A stretch of DNA of 64,000 nucleotides, from assembly GCA_964542305.1 (NCBI GenBank), contig CAZITX010000002.1, positions 1 through 64,000 on the forward strand, in the 5' to 3' direction. Shown piece after piece: positions 34,892 through 43,371 of this stretch (positions within the stretch are counted from its first letter, which is position 1; every line of letters starts with the position of its first letter). The notes under the pieces are model-generated. The model ran no database searches and was not told where the DNA came from. It saw nothing but the letters and a program-made list of their open reading frames with translations. Source of the DNA: DMER64 sp964542305 (GTDB lineage: Bacteria; Bacteroidota; Bacteroidia; Bacteroidales; UBA932). Position numbers and translations under genes: made by a program.

Positions 34892-35812
34892 ATGCAACCA
34901 ACTTTGATCATTATGGCTGCCGGGATGGGCAGCCGCTACGGCGGACTAAAACAACTTGACGGACTGGGACCGAACGGAGAAACAATAATGGATTATTCCA
35001 TCTTTGATGCTTTAAAGTCAGGATTCGGAAAAGTAGTATTTGTAATCCGGGAATCTTTCAGGGAAGATTTCAACCGTGTTTGTGTTTCCCGTTACGGTAA
35101 CAACTTTCCGTTTGATTTTATCACCCAGGAACTGGATGACATTCCGGCCCCGTTTTCTCCCCCTCCCCAAAGGCAGAAACCCTGGGGAACCGGTCATGCA
35201 TTGCTCACAACAGCCAAATGCGTTGATGAACCTTTTGGGATCATAAATGCCGATGATTTTTACGGACGCGATGCATTCCGCGTGCTGGGCCGCTTCCTTT
35301 CACGTGAAGACTTGGCTCCCGGCTCTTACGCCATGGTAGGTTACCGCCTTGAAAACACCCTGTCCCCTTCCGGACCTGTATCAAGGGGAATATGCCAACA
35401 CGATGAAAATAATCTGCTTACCGATGTCATTGAACGGTTTAAGATCCGTAAAGAAAACAACGGGAATATTTACTGCACCATACCTGACAAACCTGAACCA
35501 GAGGCGAATCTTGAATTACAGGCCGATAATCTCTGTTCCATGAATTGCTGGGGTTTTCTCCCCGATGTATACCCGAAGGCTGCAACCCTTGTTACACGTT
35601 TTTTGGAAAGGTATGCCGTCGAACCTGCCTCTGAATACCACCTTCCTACCATGGTCAACGATATAATCAAATCCGGAGAAGGAACCTGCCGGGTACTCCC
35701 TACTGATTCCAAGTGGTTTGGCGTAACTTACCGGGAAGATCGCCCGGGTGTGGTCAAACGCCTTGAATCCTTGCACCGTGAAGGTCTTTATCCTAGTCCT
35801 TTGTTTACCTGA
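34892..35812 (+). CDS. sugar-nucleotidyltransferase family protein
   Basis: Predicted cytoplasmic nucleotidyltransferase of 306 aa. The N-terminal signature IIMAAGMGSRYGGLKQL is the GxGxRxxxxxK pyrophosphorylase motif. INADDFYG supplies the metal-binding Asp, and EYHLPTMVNDII comes near the end. It resembles NDP-sugar pyrophosphorylases, but neither the sugar nor the nucleotide can be assigned. The frame extends to 34859, but the ATG at 34892 (MQPTLI) begins the fold directly. It is divergent from ftsB/divIC and starts a plus-strand run with the CPBP protease and manA. Confidence 0.85.
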   Translation: MQPTLIIMAAGMGSRYGGLKQLDGLGPNGETIMDYSIFDALKSGFGKVVFVIRESFREDFNRVCVSRYGNNFPFDFITQELDDIPAPFSPPPQRQKPWGTGHALLTTAKCVDEPFGIINADDFYGRDAFRVLGRFLSREDLAPGSYAMVGYRLENTLSPSGPVSRGICQHDENNLLTDVIERFKIRKENNGNIYCTIPDKPEPEANLELQADNLCSMNCWGFLPDVYPKAATLVTRFLERYAVEPASEYHLPTMVNDIIKSGEGTCRVLPTDSKWFGVTYREDRPGVVKRLESLHREGLYPSPLFT

Positions 35813-35827
35813 TCAATAATTACACAC

Positions 35828-36724
35828 ATGAAAGATTACCTGAAGTATTACCGACCGAAACTTGGAGAATCATGGCTGATTATGCTGGCCGTACTGTTAG
35901 TGGGCGGATCCATTGTTGCGGGAGCCACCGTTTTTATTACTAACCTTATCCACCCGGATTTACTATCCCTTACGGGCAACGGATGGAGTACCCCCGTAAT
36001 TTACGTATTGCCTTTCCTGGTAGTATTTCTTTATGTATACCTGCGCTCCCGGCAATCATTTTTTGAGGCTGTCCGGTCAGATAAGGCCCCTTATCCGGAT
36101 CCTCCGGCACAACTGGGAAGAGTTCCTCTACTTTTATATATTCTCTTGCTTCCTCTCCTTATAGTTTCCATGTCTTTTATCATGGATCCGCTTACCGAGT
36201 GGCTGGAAATGCCCGAATTTATAAAAGAATTATTTGAAAAAATGACAGAAAACAACCTGCCCACTTTCCTGGCCGTTGTCATTGCCGCACCTTTGTTGGA
36301 AGAATGGCTGCTGCGCGCCGTCGCCTTAAAAGGAATGTTGCAACATATGGATCCATGGAAGGCGATCGCCTGGTCAGCACTTATGTTTGGCGTGATCCAT
36401 TTTAACCCGTGGCAGGCCATACCCGCTTTCTTAATGGGTTGTCTTTTCGGGTGGATCTATTACAGGACACGATCCTATTGGACGTGCGTTGCCCTGCATG
36501 CCATTAATAACGGGCTATCCTTTCTCCTGGCAGGATTATTTCCGGAAATGTCCTCCGATGCTTCCCTAAGGTCATTAATCGGAAACACTCCTTATTTCAT
36601 AGCCCTTGCCTGCTCAGTGGTGATTCTGTCTGTAGTAATTTATTATCTGAATAAAAAACTGGCTCCGGCTCCTGTATTAAATCCGTCTTATGAACGAAAC
36701 GAATCTGTACCCGCTGACCTTTGA
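35828..36724 (+). CDS. CPBP family intramembrane metalloprotease
   Basis: Integral membrane protein of 298 aa with about eight transmembrane helices. It carries the CPBP (Abi/CAAX-protease) motifs: EEWLLRAVAL (glutamate pair and arginine), FGVIHF (His), and ALHAINNGLSF (His and Asn) near the end. The family includes Rce1-like proteases and bacteriocin self-immunity proteins, and its bacterial substrates are mostly unknown. The last 35 bases overlap the start of manA, so the two are translationally linked. Confidence 0.9.
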   Translation: MKDYLKYYRPKLGESWLIMLAVLLVGGSIVAGATVFITNLIHPDLLSLTGNGWSTPVIYVLPFLVVFLYVYLRSRQSFFEAVRSDKAPYPDPPAQLGRVPLLLYILLLPLLIVSMSFIMDPLTEWLEMPEFIKELFEKMTENNLPTFLAVVIAAPLLEEWLLRAVALKGMLQHMDPWKAIAWSALMFGVIHFNPWQAIPAFLMGCLFGWIYYRTRSYWTCVALHAINNGLSFLLAGLFPEMSSDASLRSLIGNTPYFIALACSVVILSVVIYYLNKKLAPAPVLNPSYERNESVPADL

Positions 36725-37595
36725 TCCCATCATTAAAAAACGTGTATGGGGATCGGAGACCTGGGTCCTTAGTGGCCTGGACCGGGATGTATCCGTGATC
36801 AGCAACGGTTTTTTGAAAGGCAATACCATCAATGAATTACTGGAAGTATACCTGATGGACCTTGTGGGCACACGCATATACGACGCCTGCGGTGATGAAT
36901 TTCCTTTGCTGATCAAGTATCTAACTGTAAATGAATTTCTTTCGGTACAGGTACATCCCGATGATAAGAAAGCAGCCGAACTGCATCACGCTTACGGAAA
37001 AACGGAAATGTGGTACATTTTGGACGCACAACCCGATGCCCGGTTATACCTGGGCTTTAACAAAGATATGACACCGGAAGAATTTTTCACGAGATGTGAA
37101 AATGAGACTTTGCCTGAAGTTATGAACTGTATCCATCCCAAAAAAGGCGAATGTTACTACATCCCTGCCGGATTGATCCATGCCTGCGGGGGTGGCGTTA
37201 CCATAGCTGAAGTACAACAGGTCTCCGATATTACCTACAGGGTTTATGACTGGGGAAGAGAACACAACCCGGAAACCGCACGGGAAATGCACCTGGAACT
37301 GGCCGTGGATTGTATTGATTACAAAAAACACGTACCGCAGCCCACTACTTCCGGCGTTTTGGCGGATTCTCCGTATTTCACCGTCAGGCTCACATCCCTG
37401 GAACAACCTGTTGAAATTGACGGATCTTCCCGCGATCATTTTATTGCCTACCTGGAGCTGGAAGGTTCTTTGGAAGTGGAAACTGAAAATATACGTTACC
37501 GGTCTGCCGGGGGATGTTTGCTTATACCGGCCACACTGGATTACTGGAAAATTATCCCCGGAGAAAAATCGGTTTTTTTGGAAATTACCCGTTAA
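36690..37595 (+). CDS. manA: mannose-6-phosphate isomerase, class I
   Basis: Interconverts mannose 6-phosphate and fructose 6-phosphate, feeding GDP-mannose synthesis or mannose catabolism. The 301-aa cupin-type protein has LTVNEFLSVQVHPDDKKA with zinc ligands, GKTEMWYIL, and ECYYIPAGLIHACGGG, the second zinc and active-site region. The short length is normal for Bacteroidota and Firmicutes forms. The ATG lies 35 bases inside the CPBP gene, and no later start preserves the family N-terminus. Its end overlaps the S4-domain gene by 11 bases. Confidence 0.93.
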   Translation: MNETNLYPLTFDPIIKKRVWGSETWVLSGLDRDVSVISNGFLKGNTINELLEVYLMDLVGTRIYDACGDEFPLLIKYLTVNEFLSVQVHPDDKKAAELHHAYGKTEMWYILDAQPDARLYLGFNKDMTPEEFFTRCENETLPEVMNCIHPKKGECYYIPAGLIHACGGGVTIAEVQQVSDITYRVYDWGREHNPETAREMHLELAVDCIDYKKHVPQPTTSGVLADSPYFTVRLTSLEQPVEIDGSSRDHFIAYLELEGSLEVETENIRYRSAGGCLLIPATLDYWKIIPGEKSVFLEITR

Positions 37596-37956
37596 GGTCC
37601 ATTATATCATCCAATTGACGTCTCTCTTTTTTGGTGGGGCGGCCCGTTCCTTTCTGCCGGTATATTACAATGGACTCCCTGGGCTGTTGTAACTTCTCCA
37701 ATTCTTCAGGAGGAGTTATATCCAGGGCATACAACGGAACATTTTTAGCAGGCTGGCGTTTGTCCACCGGATGAAGAACCCGGTATGAATAATATACCGG
37801 CCCTTTTCTGATTACAAGAATATCTCCTTCACGAATTTCACGGGAAGGCTTAACATCCTGACCGTTCACCTTTATCGCTGAACCGCGACAGGCATCAGCC
37901 GCCTCCGACCTGGTTTTGAACACCCTTATGGCCCAAAGGTATTTGTCAAGCCGCAT
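37585..37956 (-). CDS. S4-domain RNA-binding protein (Hsp15-like)
   Basis: Small basic protein of 123 aa whose N-terminal S4 domain (MRLDKYLWAIRVFKTRSEAADAC, given here only as the location 1-60) matches heat-shock protein Hsp15/RqcP-like factors. These bind stalled 50S subunits carrying peptidyl-tRNA. The charged C-terminus (GRPTKKERRQLDD) is typical. It is the last gene of an operon L25 - pth - S4, a grouping consistent with ribosome rescue, since Pth recycles peptidyl-tRNA. Spacing to pth is four bases. Confidence 0.88.
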   Translation of the reverse strand: MRLDKYLWAIRVFKTRSEAADACRGSAIKVNGQDVKPSREIREGDILVIRKGPVYYSYRVLHPVDKRQPAKNVPLYALDITPPEELEKLQQPRESIVIYRQKGTGRPTKKERRQLDDIMDLNG

Positions 37957-37960
37957 GACG

Positions 37961-38536
37961 TCAGTTCTCCTGTTTATCTGTATTTACCAGGTTCATTGCC
38001 CGCTCAATGCCCTGGCGGACAAAAAGGTTCAGGGCCCCGATGGCATTGTCACAAATGAAAGGCAATTCTTTTTCTTCAGATACGTTCCATCGGCTTAGCA
38101 CATAATCAGCCTGGTATCCCCGGGGAAAATCATCTCCCACTCCTATACGCAACCGGGCATATTCATCAGTTCCCAAAGAATAGGTTATATGTCTCAGCCC
38201 GTTGTGTCCTCCGTCACTTCCCCTGGCCCGAAGTCTTAATTTTCCGAAAGGCAGCGCTACGTCATCCAGAACGACGATTGTGTTTTCCAAAGTAATACGT
38301 TCCTGGTTCATCCAGTAACGAACCGCTTTACCGCTCAGATTCACATAGGTGGAAGGTTTCAGCAGCCAGATCTCCTTGCCCGCATACCTTATCTGTGCCA
38401 GGGAGCCGTACCGCAATGTGGAAAAAGTGGTTTTATGCAGTGCAGCCAAGGCATCTAAAACAGTAAAACCGATATTATGACGGGTACCGGCATATTCTGC
38501 TCCTACATTTCCCAGTCCTGTTATCAGAAAAGACAT
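37961..38536 (-). CDS. pth: peptidyl-tRNA hydrolase
   Basis: Releases peptides from prematurely dissociated peptidyl-tRNA. The 191-aa protein has the catalytic and substrate-binding residues in their usual places: Asn10 in GLGNVGAEY, His20 in TRHNIGF, the Asp in VVLDDVALPFGKLRLR, and GSDGGHNGLRHI. It lies 13 bases after the L25 gene, the common bacterial rplY-pth order, and four bases before the S4-domain gene. Confidence 0.96.
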   Translation of the reverse strand: MSFLITGLGNVGAEYAGTRHNIGFTVLDALAALHKTTFSTLRYGSLAQIRYAGKEIWLLKPSTYVNLSGKAVRYWMNQERITLENTIVVLDDVALPFGKLRLRARGSDGGHNGLRHITYSLGTDEYARLRIGVGDDFPRGYQADYVLSRWNVSEEKELPFICDNAIGALNLFVRQGIERAMNLVNTDKQEN

Positions 38537-38549
38537 TTATATGAAAACT

Positions 38550-39164
38550 CTATTCTTCCTTTGCTTCTTCAGTAGCTTCTGCAGTTTCGGCAGCGGCCGA
38601 CGCGGAAGCAGAGGTGGAAGCCCTTGTCATTTTGACCATACAGATGATGGTGCTTTTGGGAGAAAGTATCTGTACATTGTCATATTTGAGCTCACCTGCT
38701 GTAATTGCTTTACCTAAGGTAAGGTTTGAGATATCAATATCCAGTGTGTCCGGAAGGTCTTTCATATTGGCGCGAACAAGCAGTTTCCTGTTCAATACCT
38801 GAAGTTTTCCTCCCTGACGGACACCTTCCGAATTACCGGAAATGGCTACGGGAACGTGAATGGAAACAGGTTTTTTGGAATCAATAGTAAGAAAATCCAG
38901 GTGAAGGATATTGTCCGTAACCGGATGGAATTGTGCCTCATGCAGTATGCACAATTGTTTTTTCCCTTCAATATTAAGAGAAATAATATAAGAATTTGGG
39001 GTATAAATCAGATCTTTAAGATCTTTCTGTGAAACCGAAAAATGTACATTTTCCTTGTTGTTGCCGTAAAGAACACAGGGTACCAAACCTTCTTTACGTA
39101 ATTGCTTTACTGCAGCTTTTGAAAAGTTGCTGCGTTCCCGGGCATTGATTTCAAATTGTTTCAT
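38550..39164 (-). CDS. rplY: ribosomal protein L25 / general stress protein Ctc
   Basis: Binds 5S rRNA in the 50S subunit. This 204-aa long form (TL5/Ctc type) has the L25 domain (about 1-90, with RKEGLVPCVLYG) and a C-terminal beta domain (about 95-185), then an Ala/Ser/Glu-rich tail (STSASASAAAETAEATEEA, broken only by single changes). A full Bacteroidota promoter (39251-39281) lies upstream, and the leader of about 80 bases contains a 7-base-pair hairpin. pth and the S4 gene follow in the same operon. Confidence 0.95.
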   Translation of the reverse strand: MKQFEINARERSNFSKAAVKQLRKEGLVPCVLYGNNKENVHFSVSQKDLKDLIYTPNSYIISLNIEGKKQLCILHEAQFHPVTDNILHLDFLTIDSKKPVSIHVPVAISGNSEGVRQGGKLQVLNRKLLVRANMKDLPDTLDIDISNLTLGKAITAGELKYDNVQILSPKSTIICMVKMTRASTSASASAAAETAEATEEAKEE

Positions 39165-39196
39165 TGTTTTGTTTTTAGTAATTAGTGTTACTCAAT

Positions 39197-39228
39197 TCAG
39201 GTGTAATCCCGAATCCCATCGCACCTGA
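39197..39228 (-). promoter_or_regulatory. hairpin in the L25 mRNA leader
   Basis: TCAGGTG (39197-39203) and CACCTGA (39222-39228) form a perfect 7-base-pair stem with an 18-base loop, inside the leader predicted from the promoter at 39251-39281. Ribosomal protein genes often carry such structures for autoregulation. No U-tract follows, so it is not a terminator. Function is inferred only. Confidence 0.4.
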
Positions 39229-39250
39229 CTAAAGGTCCGCTAAGGGCGCG

Positions 39251-39281
39251 CAAAAGTAGTGAAAATCCGTGACTATGCAAA
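39251..39281 (-). promoter_or_regulatory. promoter of the rplY-pth-S4 operon
   Basis: On the minus strand TTTG (39278-39281), a 19-base spacer and TACTTTTG (39251-39258) match the Bacteroidota promoter consensus at every defined position. The -33 element ends just before the stop codon of the C11 peptidase gene. Transcription would start near 39244. Confidence 0.7.
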
Positions 39282-39284
39282 ATA

Positions 39285-40475
39285 TTAATCGGCCAGCCAT
39301 CCAATATATTGATTCCAGGATGTAAGACGAAAAGCCTCTTGTGTGCGGGGCAGACTTGTTGTTGGCAAATAGGCCGCCAATCCGGAAAAATGATCGATGG
39401 GAATGGTTATGAATTTTTCCGTGGCCCTTTTGTATACGACTGTCTTACCCAATACCGTTTTGAATTCACCGTAACGTACATTATTCCCAATAAGTGAAGC
39501 CGTCTGGTCTATATCCCAGAAAACATGTTCTGACAAACGGTCGTATGTTTGTAATCCTGATCTGTCTATTTCCGCAGGATCCTTCCCCCCGTCTGCTATA
39601 AGGTTTTTAAAGGACAATGCCAGGTCTTCTATGTGTTCTGTCTTGACCAGAGAAATGGTCCCGGAACGGTTGTACCCCGTTTTGGCGTTGTACTTGTCAT
39701 AAAACGCATCGCACAAAGCGGTCAGATTACTCAGGCCCGAGTATGGAAACATTACGGATGACAATTTATCGTAAGGAAATCCCGTATCGATTATTTCTGC
39801 CGGGGATCCGACGATATAATCACACGCATCTCTCATTTGATAATAAGTTTGAATGTCTGCCATCAAACAGGCATCAAAACAAATATAATCGTGATGGTAA
39901 TCCTTCAAGGCTGTTGCAAGGGAGGAAATTTCCATTTCGGAAGTTCCGTCCTGAGCGAAAGTTTTTGTACGCGGATAAGCAGGATCGTTTATATCATAAA
40001 GAAACGGAGAAGCAGCCGTAAGCCTTTGAATGGGGTATTGCGGAGTCTCCCCGTATAATCCCTTGGGGAGCCATCCCGTTCCGTGTGACCAGAGGATCAG
40101 ACCGTAAGATTCAGCCGGGCATTCATCCCTGGCTTGTCCGACCACTTGTCTTAACAGATCGGGATTGGCAGAATTTACCACTCCGTAATTGTATAGTGTA
40201 TCCAGGAACAGGTTGTTGTCCCTGTTGCTGGGACGTATAAGGAATGCCCCTTGCTCTTTTCGGTCAATAAAAACCAGCAGGGCATGATCCCTCGGAATCG
40301 AAGAACCGGTAATGATCTCCGTCATATTGCTCCTGGCAAGCTCAGAAAGACTGTTATCGGCAGCCATATAGATCAACAGGTTGTGTTCGTATTTACCACA
40401 AGGCAAATGACACGGATCACAAGCTGTCAGTAAAAGGCCGCTTAGCAGTAAAGACAGAAGTTTCACCCTGTTCAT
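39285..40475 (-). CDS. clostripain-family (C11) cysteine peptidase lipoprotein
   Basis: Exported cysteine peptidase of 396 aa anchored as a lipoprotein (LLLTAC, lipid Cys near residue 19). The C11 catalytic dyad is visible: His in GLILWSHGTGWLP and Cys in YICFDACLMADIQTYYQM. C11 enzymes usually cleave after Arg or Lys. The frame extends to 40520, but the ATG at 40475 (MNRVKLL) gives a normal signal peptide. On the other side of a short AT-rich gap is the divergent YtxH gene. Confidence 0.9.
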   Translation of the reverse strand: MNRVKLLSLLLSGLLLTACDPCHLPCGKYEHNLLIYMAADNSLSELARSNMTEIITGSSIPRDHALLVFIDRKEQGAFLIRPSNRDNNLFLDTLYNYGVVNSANPDLLRQVVGQARDECPAESYGLILWSHGTGWLPKGLYGETPQYPIQRLTAASPFLYDINDPAYPRTKTFAQDGTSEMEISSLATALKDYHHDYICFDACLMADIQTYYQMRDACDYIVGSPAEIIDTGFPYDKLSSVMFPYSGLSNLTALCDAFYDKYNAKTGYNRSGTISLVKTEHIEDLALSFKNLIADGGKDPAEIDRSGLQTYDRLSEHVFWDIDQTASLIGNNVRYGEFKTVLGKTVVYKRATEKFITIPIDHFSGLAAYLPTTSLPRTQEAFRLTSWNQYIGWLAD

Positions 40476-40498
40476 GGTGTAAAGATAATCCTTTTTTT

Positions 40499-40506
40499 TA
40501 TCTTTG
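40499..40506 (+). promoter_or_regulatory. -7 box of the YtxH/holin-like/M49 operon
   Basis: TATCTTTG matches TAnnTTTG exactly and would start RNA near 40512, about 30 bases before the YtxH ATG. A T-rich run precedes it, and no convincing -33 element was seen. Confidence 0.5.
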
Positions 40507-40542
40507 TAAGAAGACATCATTCATCATAAAACATACTTTATT

Positions 40543-40737
40543 ATGAAAAGTTCACATATACTCGCTTTATTGGGCGGTGCTGCCATAGGGGCAACATTGG
40601 CCCTGCTTTTTGCTCCGGCCAAAGGAACTGAGACCCGGGAAAAGATCAAGGACACCTTAGATAAGGGTGTAGGAGAAATTAAAAAAGAATACCAGAAACA
40701 TTTCCCCAAAAACCAGGAAGAAGGGCTTGAAGCTTAA
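40543..40737 (+). CDS. YtxH domain small membrane protein
   Basis: Protein of 64 aa with a glycine/alanine-rich transmembrane helix at the N-terminus (LLGGAAIGATLALLFAP) directly followed by the YtxH signature PAKGTETREKIKD and an amphipathic charged helix. YtxH proteins are linked to general stress responses in other phyla. Here it starts a run of three small membrane-associated genes ahead of the M49 peptidase, with a gap of 11 bases to the next. Confidence 0.85.
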   Translation: MKSSHILALLGGAAIGATLALLFAPAKGTETREKIKDTLDKGVGEIKKEYQKHFPKNQEEGLEA

Positions 40738-40748
40738 CTGACACTGCA

Positions 40749-41093
40749 ATGAATATTAAAGAATCGGTCAAGGAATACCTGGGCCTGAAATCAGATGCAT
40801 TTAAATTGGGACTGGTTGAGAATTTCAGCCTGGTAATAAACCAGTTTTTGGGCACCTTCATGCTGATCCTTGTACTGCTCACGGCATTGGTATTCCTGGC
40901 GACGGGAGCAAACAAATGGCTTGGGTCGGTCCTGGATAACCCCGTTGCAGCTTCGTTCATTACCGGAGGCTTTTTTCTACTGCTGTTTCTTGTATTGTTC
41001 CTTCTCCGAAAAAAACTGTTTGTGAACACATTTGTCCGTTTGTTTGCAAAAATGTTTTTTGAAGAAAAGGACCCCAATGCCAGGGAGGATTAG
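40749..41093 (+). CDS. holin-like (phage holin family/DUF1469-type) membrane protein
   Basis: Protein of 114 aa with a cytoplasmic amphipathic N-terminus (IKESVKEYLGLKSDAFKL) and two transmembrane helices (about 42-60 and 75-95) separated by a short loop. This is the usual layout of the small proteins labelled phage holin family in Bacteroidota. No lysis genes or phage genes are near, so a true holin role is unlikely. Being next to YtxH suggests an envelope-stress role. Three bases separate it from the next gene. Confidence 0.75.
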   Translation: MNIKESVKEYLGLKSDAFKLGLVENFSLVINQFLGTFMLILVLLTALVFLATGANKWLGSVLDNPVAASFITGGFFLLLFLVLFLLRKKLFVNTFVRLFAKMFFEEKDPNARED

Positions 41094-41096
41094 ACT

Positions 41097-41360
41097 ATGA
41101 AAAGCAGAAAAGCCATATATTCACGGATAAGGACTATAGAACAACTCCGGGCGGAACGAAATTCGCTGGATTGGCATATCAAAGGAGTGGAAGACCGTGC
41201 AAAAGACACTATTTCAGGGAGTTTTGCAAAAGGCAAACTGTTTCCGGAAGAAGGCAGCGGCTTGCTGCCATGGCTTCCCCTGGTCATTCCGGTTGCCATT
41301 ACAACATTCACCCTGGTGAAACACCTGAACCGTTGCGTACAAAAAATCCGTAACCATTAG
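41097..41360 (+). CDS. small hypothetical membrane-associated protein
   Basis: Not a family I recognise. The 87-aa product has a charged helical N-terminus (SRIRTIEQLRAERNSLDW) and one hydrophobic helix near residues 59-78 (LLPWLPLVIPVAITTF). It is third in the YtxH - holin-like - small gene run and ends seven bases before the M49 gene, so co-expression is likely. The YtxH/holin-like pair is often accompanied by such a small third gene in Bacteroidota. Confidence 0.7.
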   Translation: MKSRKAIYSRIRTIEQLRAERNSLDWHIKGVEDRAKDTISGSFAKGKLFPEEGSGLLPWLPLVIPVAITTFTLVKHLNRCVQKIRNH

Positions 41361-41367
41361 CATAACA

Positions 41368-43371
41368 ATGAAAACAATGAGCATTGCCGTTGCCTGCCTG
41401 GTAGGCATAGCAGGGTTTTCCTGTACCCAGAATCCAAAAGAGTCAAAAACACAGGAACAGGAATTCAAATACCTGGTAGATGAATTTGCAGATCTGAAAG
41501 TTATCCGGTATAAAGTGCCGGGCTGGGATGATCTTAGCTTACAGCAAAAGTCCTTTATTTACTATATGAGTGAAGCAGCCAAATGCGGAAGGGATATTTT
41601 CTGGGACCAGAACTTCAAGCACAACCTGGAAGTCAGAAGAGCCCTGGAAAACATATTGGAATCATACACCGGCGACCGTGAAACTCCCGAATTTAAAGAG
41701 TTCCTGGTCTATGCCAAACGTGTGTTTTTCAGCAACGGCATTCACCATCACTACGCAGAAGAGAAGATCCTTCCCGGTTGTACCTCCGAATACATGAAAC
41801 ATTTGCTTGAAAATTCCCAGGACATTCCCGATGTTGACAGAATGGTCGAGATCATGTGTGATCCCGGTTTATTCAAAATGCGAAAAAGCTCCGGAACCGG
41901 GGGGGACCTTCTTCTGACATCTGCCACGAACTTTTACAGTGGAGTAACACGTGCCGAGGCGGAGGCATTTTACCGTTCCCTTGAAAAACCCGGAGATCCG
42001 CGACCGGTAGAATACGGGCTGAACAGCCGACTCGTCAAAAAAGACGGGGAAATCACAGAGGAAACATATACCGCAGAAGGCCTTTACGGCCCTGCCCTTC
42101 AACAGATCTGCCACTGGCTGGAAAAAGCGGCCGAAGTGGCCGAAAGTCCTGAACAGGCTTCCTACCTGAAAACTCTGATAAATTACTATCGAACCGGAGA
42201 TCTGGCACTGTGGGATGCCTTTAACGTTGCCTGGGTTCAGGATACGGATACAGAGCTGGATTTTGTGAATGGCTTTGTTGAAGTATACGGCGATCCCCTG
42301 GGAAGAAAAGGATCATGGGAAGGAAACGTGAATTATATTGACAAAGAGGCTTCCCGACGCACCGCCATCATCAGCGGCAACGCCCAATGGTTCGAGGACA
42401 ACTCGCCCGTTGATGCACGGTTTAAAAAAGAAAAAGTGACCGGCGTCTCGGCAAAAGTCATCAATGTGGCTATGCTTGGAGGCGATTCATATCCCTCTAC
42501 GCCAATCGGTATAAACCTTCCTAATTCGGACTGGATTCGCAAGGAATACGGGTCCAAATCGGTTACCATTGCCAATATCACCAATGCGTATGACAAAGCA
42601 GCAGAGGAGTCGCCCAAAAACATGCTGGATGAATTTTCCTGGGATGAGGAGGAAATTGCCTTGTTGAAAAAATACGGAACCCTTACCGGAAACCTGCATA
42701 CCGATCTGCATGAATGCCTGGGACACGGATCGGGCCAGTTACTGCCCGGGGTATCATCGAATGCACTGCAGGAATACAGTTCTCCGCTGGAAGAATCGCG
42801 TGCGGATCTTTTTGCCCTTTATTACCTGGCCGATCCCAAACTGGTAGAACTGGGGATCCTGCCGGATACTACAGCCTACAAAGCAGAATACATCAACTAC
42901 ATACGTAACGGATTGTTTACGCAGCTGGTACGCATAGAGCCGGGGAAAGACATTACACAGGCGCATATGCAATGCCGCCAGCTGATAGCTTCCTGGTGTC
43001 TGAAAAACGGGAATGCCATTGAGAGAAAAGTGAAAGACGGCAAGTCCTACTTTGTCGTTAATGATTACCGGGGTTTGCGTAAACTCTTTGCCACATTGCT
43101 GGCGGAGATTCAGCGCATCAAATCGGAAGGTGATTATACGGCCGGAAAAGCCCTGGTGGAAGAATACGCCGTAAAAGTGGATCAGGAACTCCACGGGGAG
43201 GTACTGGAACGTTATGCTTCCCTTAATTTAAAACCTTACGGCGGATTCCTGAATCCCAATATTGTACCGGTCTACGACAAAAAAGGCAGGCTCAAAGATT
43301 TGGAACTGGAATATGCCGGGGATTTTCTGGAGCAGCACCTTTCCTACGGCAGGGCCTACGGTTTTTTGTAG
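41368..43371 (+). CDS. dipeptidyl peptidase III (M49) lipoprotein
   Basis: Zinc peptidase of 667 aa releasing dipeptides from peptide N-termini. The M49 zinc site is HECLGH (448-453), a match to HExxGH with one extra residue, and the second motif EESRAD is at 475-480. A lipoprotein-type signal (GIAGFSC) suggests a periplasmic or surface location, unlike the cytosolic eukaryotic enzyme. Databases sometimes mislabel such proteins dihydrofolate reductase; no DHFR motif is present. The last 16 bases overlap the convergent acyltransferase gene. Confidence 0.93.
   Translation: MKTMSIAVACLVGIAGFSCTQNPKESKTQEQEFKYLVDEFADLKVIRYKVPGWDDLSLQQKSFIYYMSEAAKCGRDIFWDQNFKHNLEVRRALENILESYTGDRETPEFKEFLVYAKRVFFSNGIHHHYAEEKILPGCTSEYMKHLLENSQDIPDVDRMVEIMCDPGLFKMRKSSGTGGDLLLTSATNFYSGVTRAEAEAFYRSLEKPGDPRPVEYGLNSRLVKKDGEITEETYTAEGLYGPALQQICHWLEKAAEVAESPEQASYLKTLINYYRTGDLALWDAFNVAWVQDTDTELDFVNGFVEVYGDPLGRKGSWEGNVNYIDKEASRRTAIISGNAQWFEDNSPVDARFKKEKVTGVSAKVINVAMLGGDSYPSTPIGINLPNSDWIRKEYGSKSVTIANITNAYDKAAEESPKNMLDEFSWDEEEIALLKKYGTLTGNLHTDLHECLGHGSGQLLPGVSSNALQEYSSPLEESRADLFALYYLADPKLVELGILPDTTAYKAEYINYIRNGLFTQLVRIEPGKDITQAHMQCRQLIASWCLKNGNAIERKVKDGKSYFVVNDYRGLRKLFATLLAEIQRIKSEGDYTAGKALVEEYAVKVDQELHGEVLERYASLNLKPYGGFLNPNIVPVYDKKGRLKDLELEYAGDFLEQHLSYGRAYGFL

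Noticed and set aside
40749..41093. Prophage holin and lysis cassette
   Set aside because: No endolysin, phage structural or integrase gene is nearby; YtxH-associated holin-like proteins are a chromosomal Bacteroidota feature.
41368..43371. Dihydrofolate reductase label for the M49 protein
   Set aside because: The HECLGH and EESRAD motifs identify dipeptidyl peptidase III, and no DHFR motif is present.
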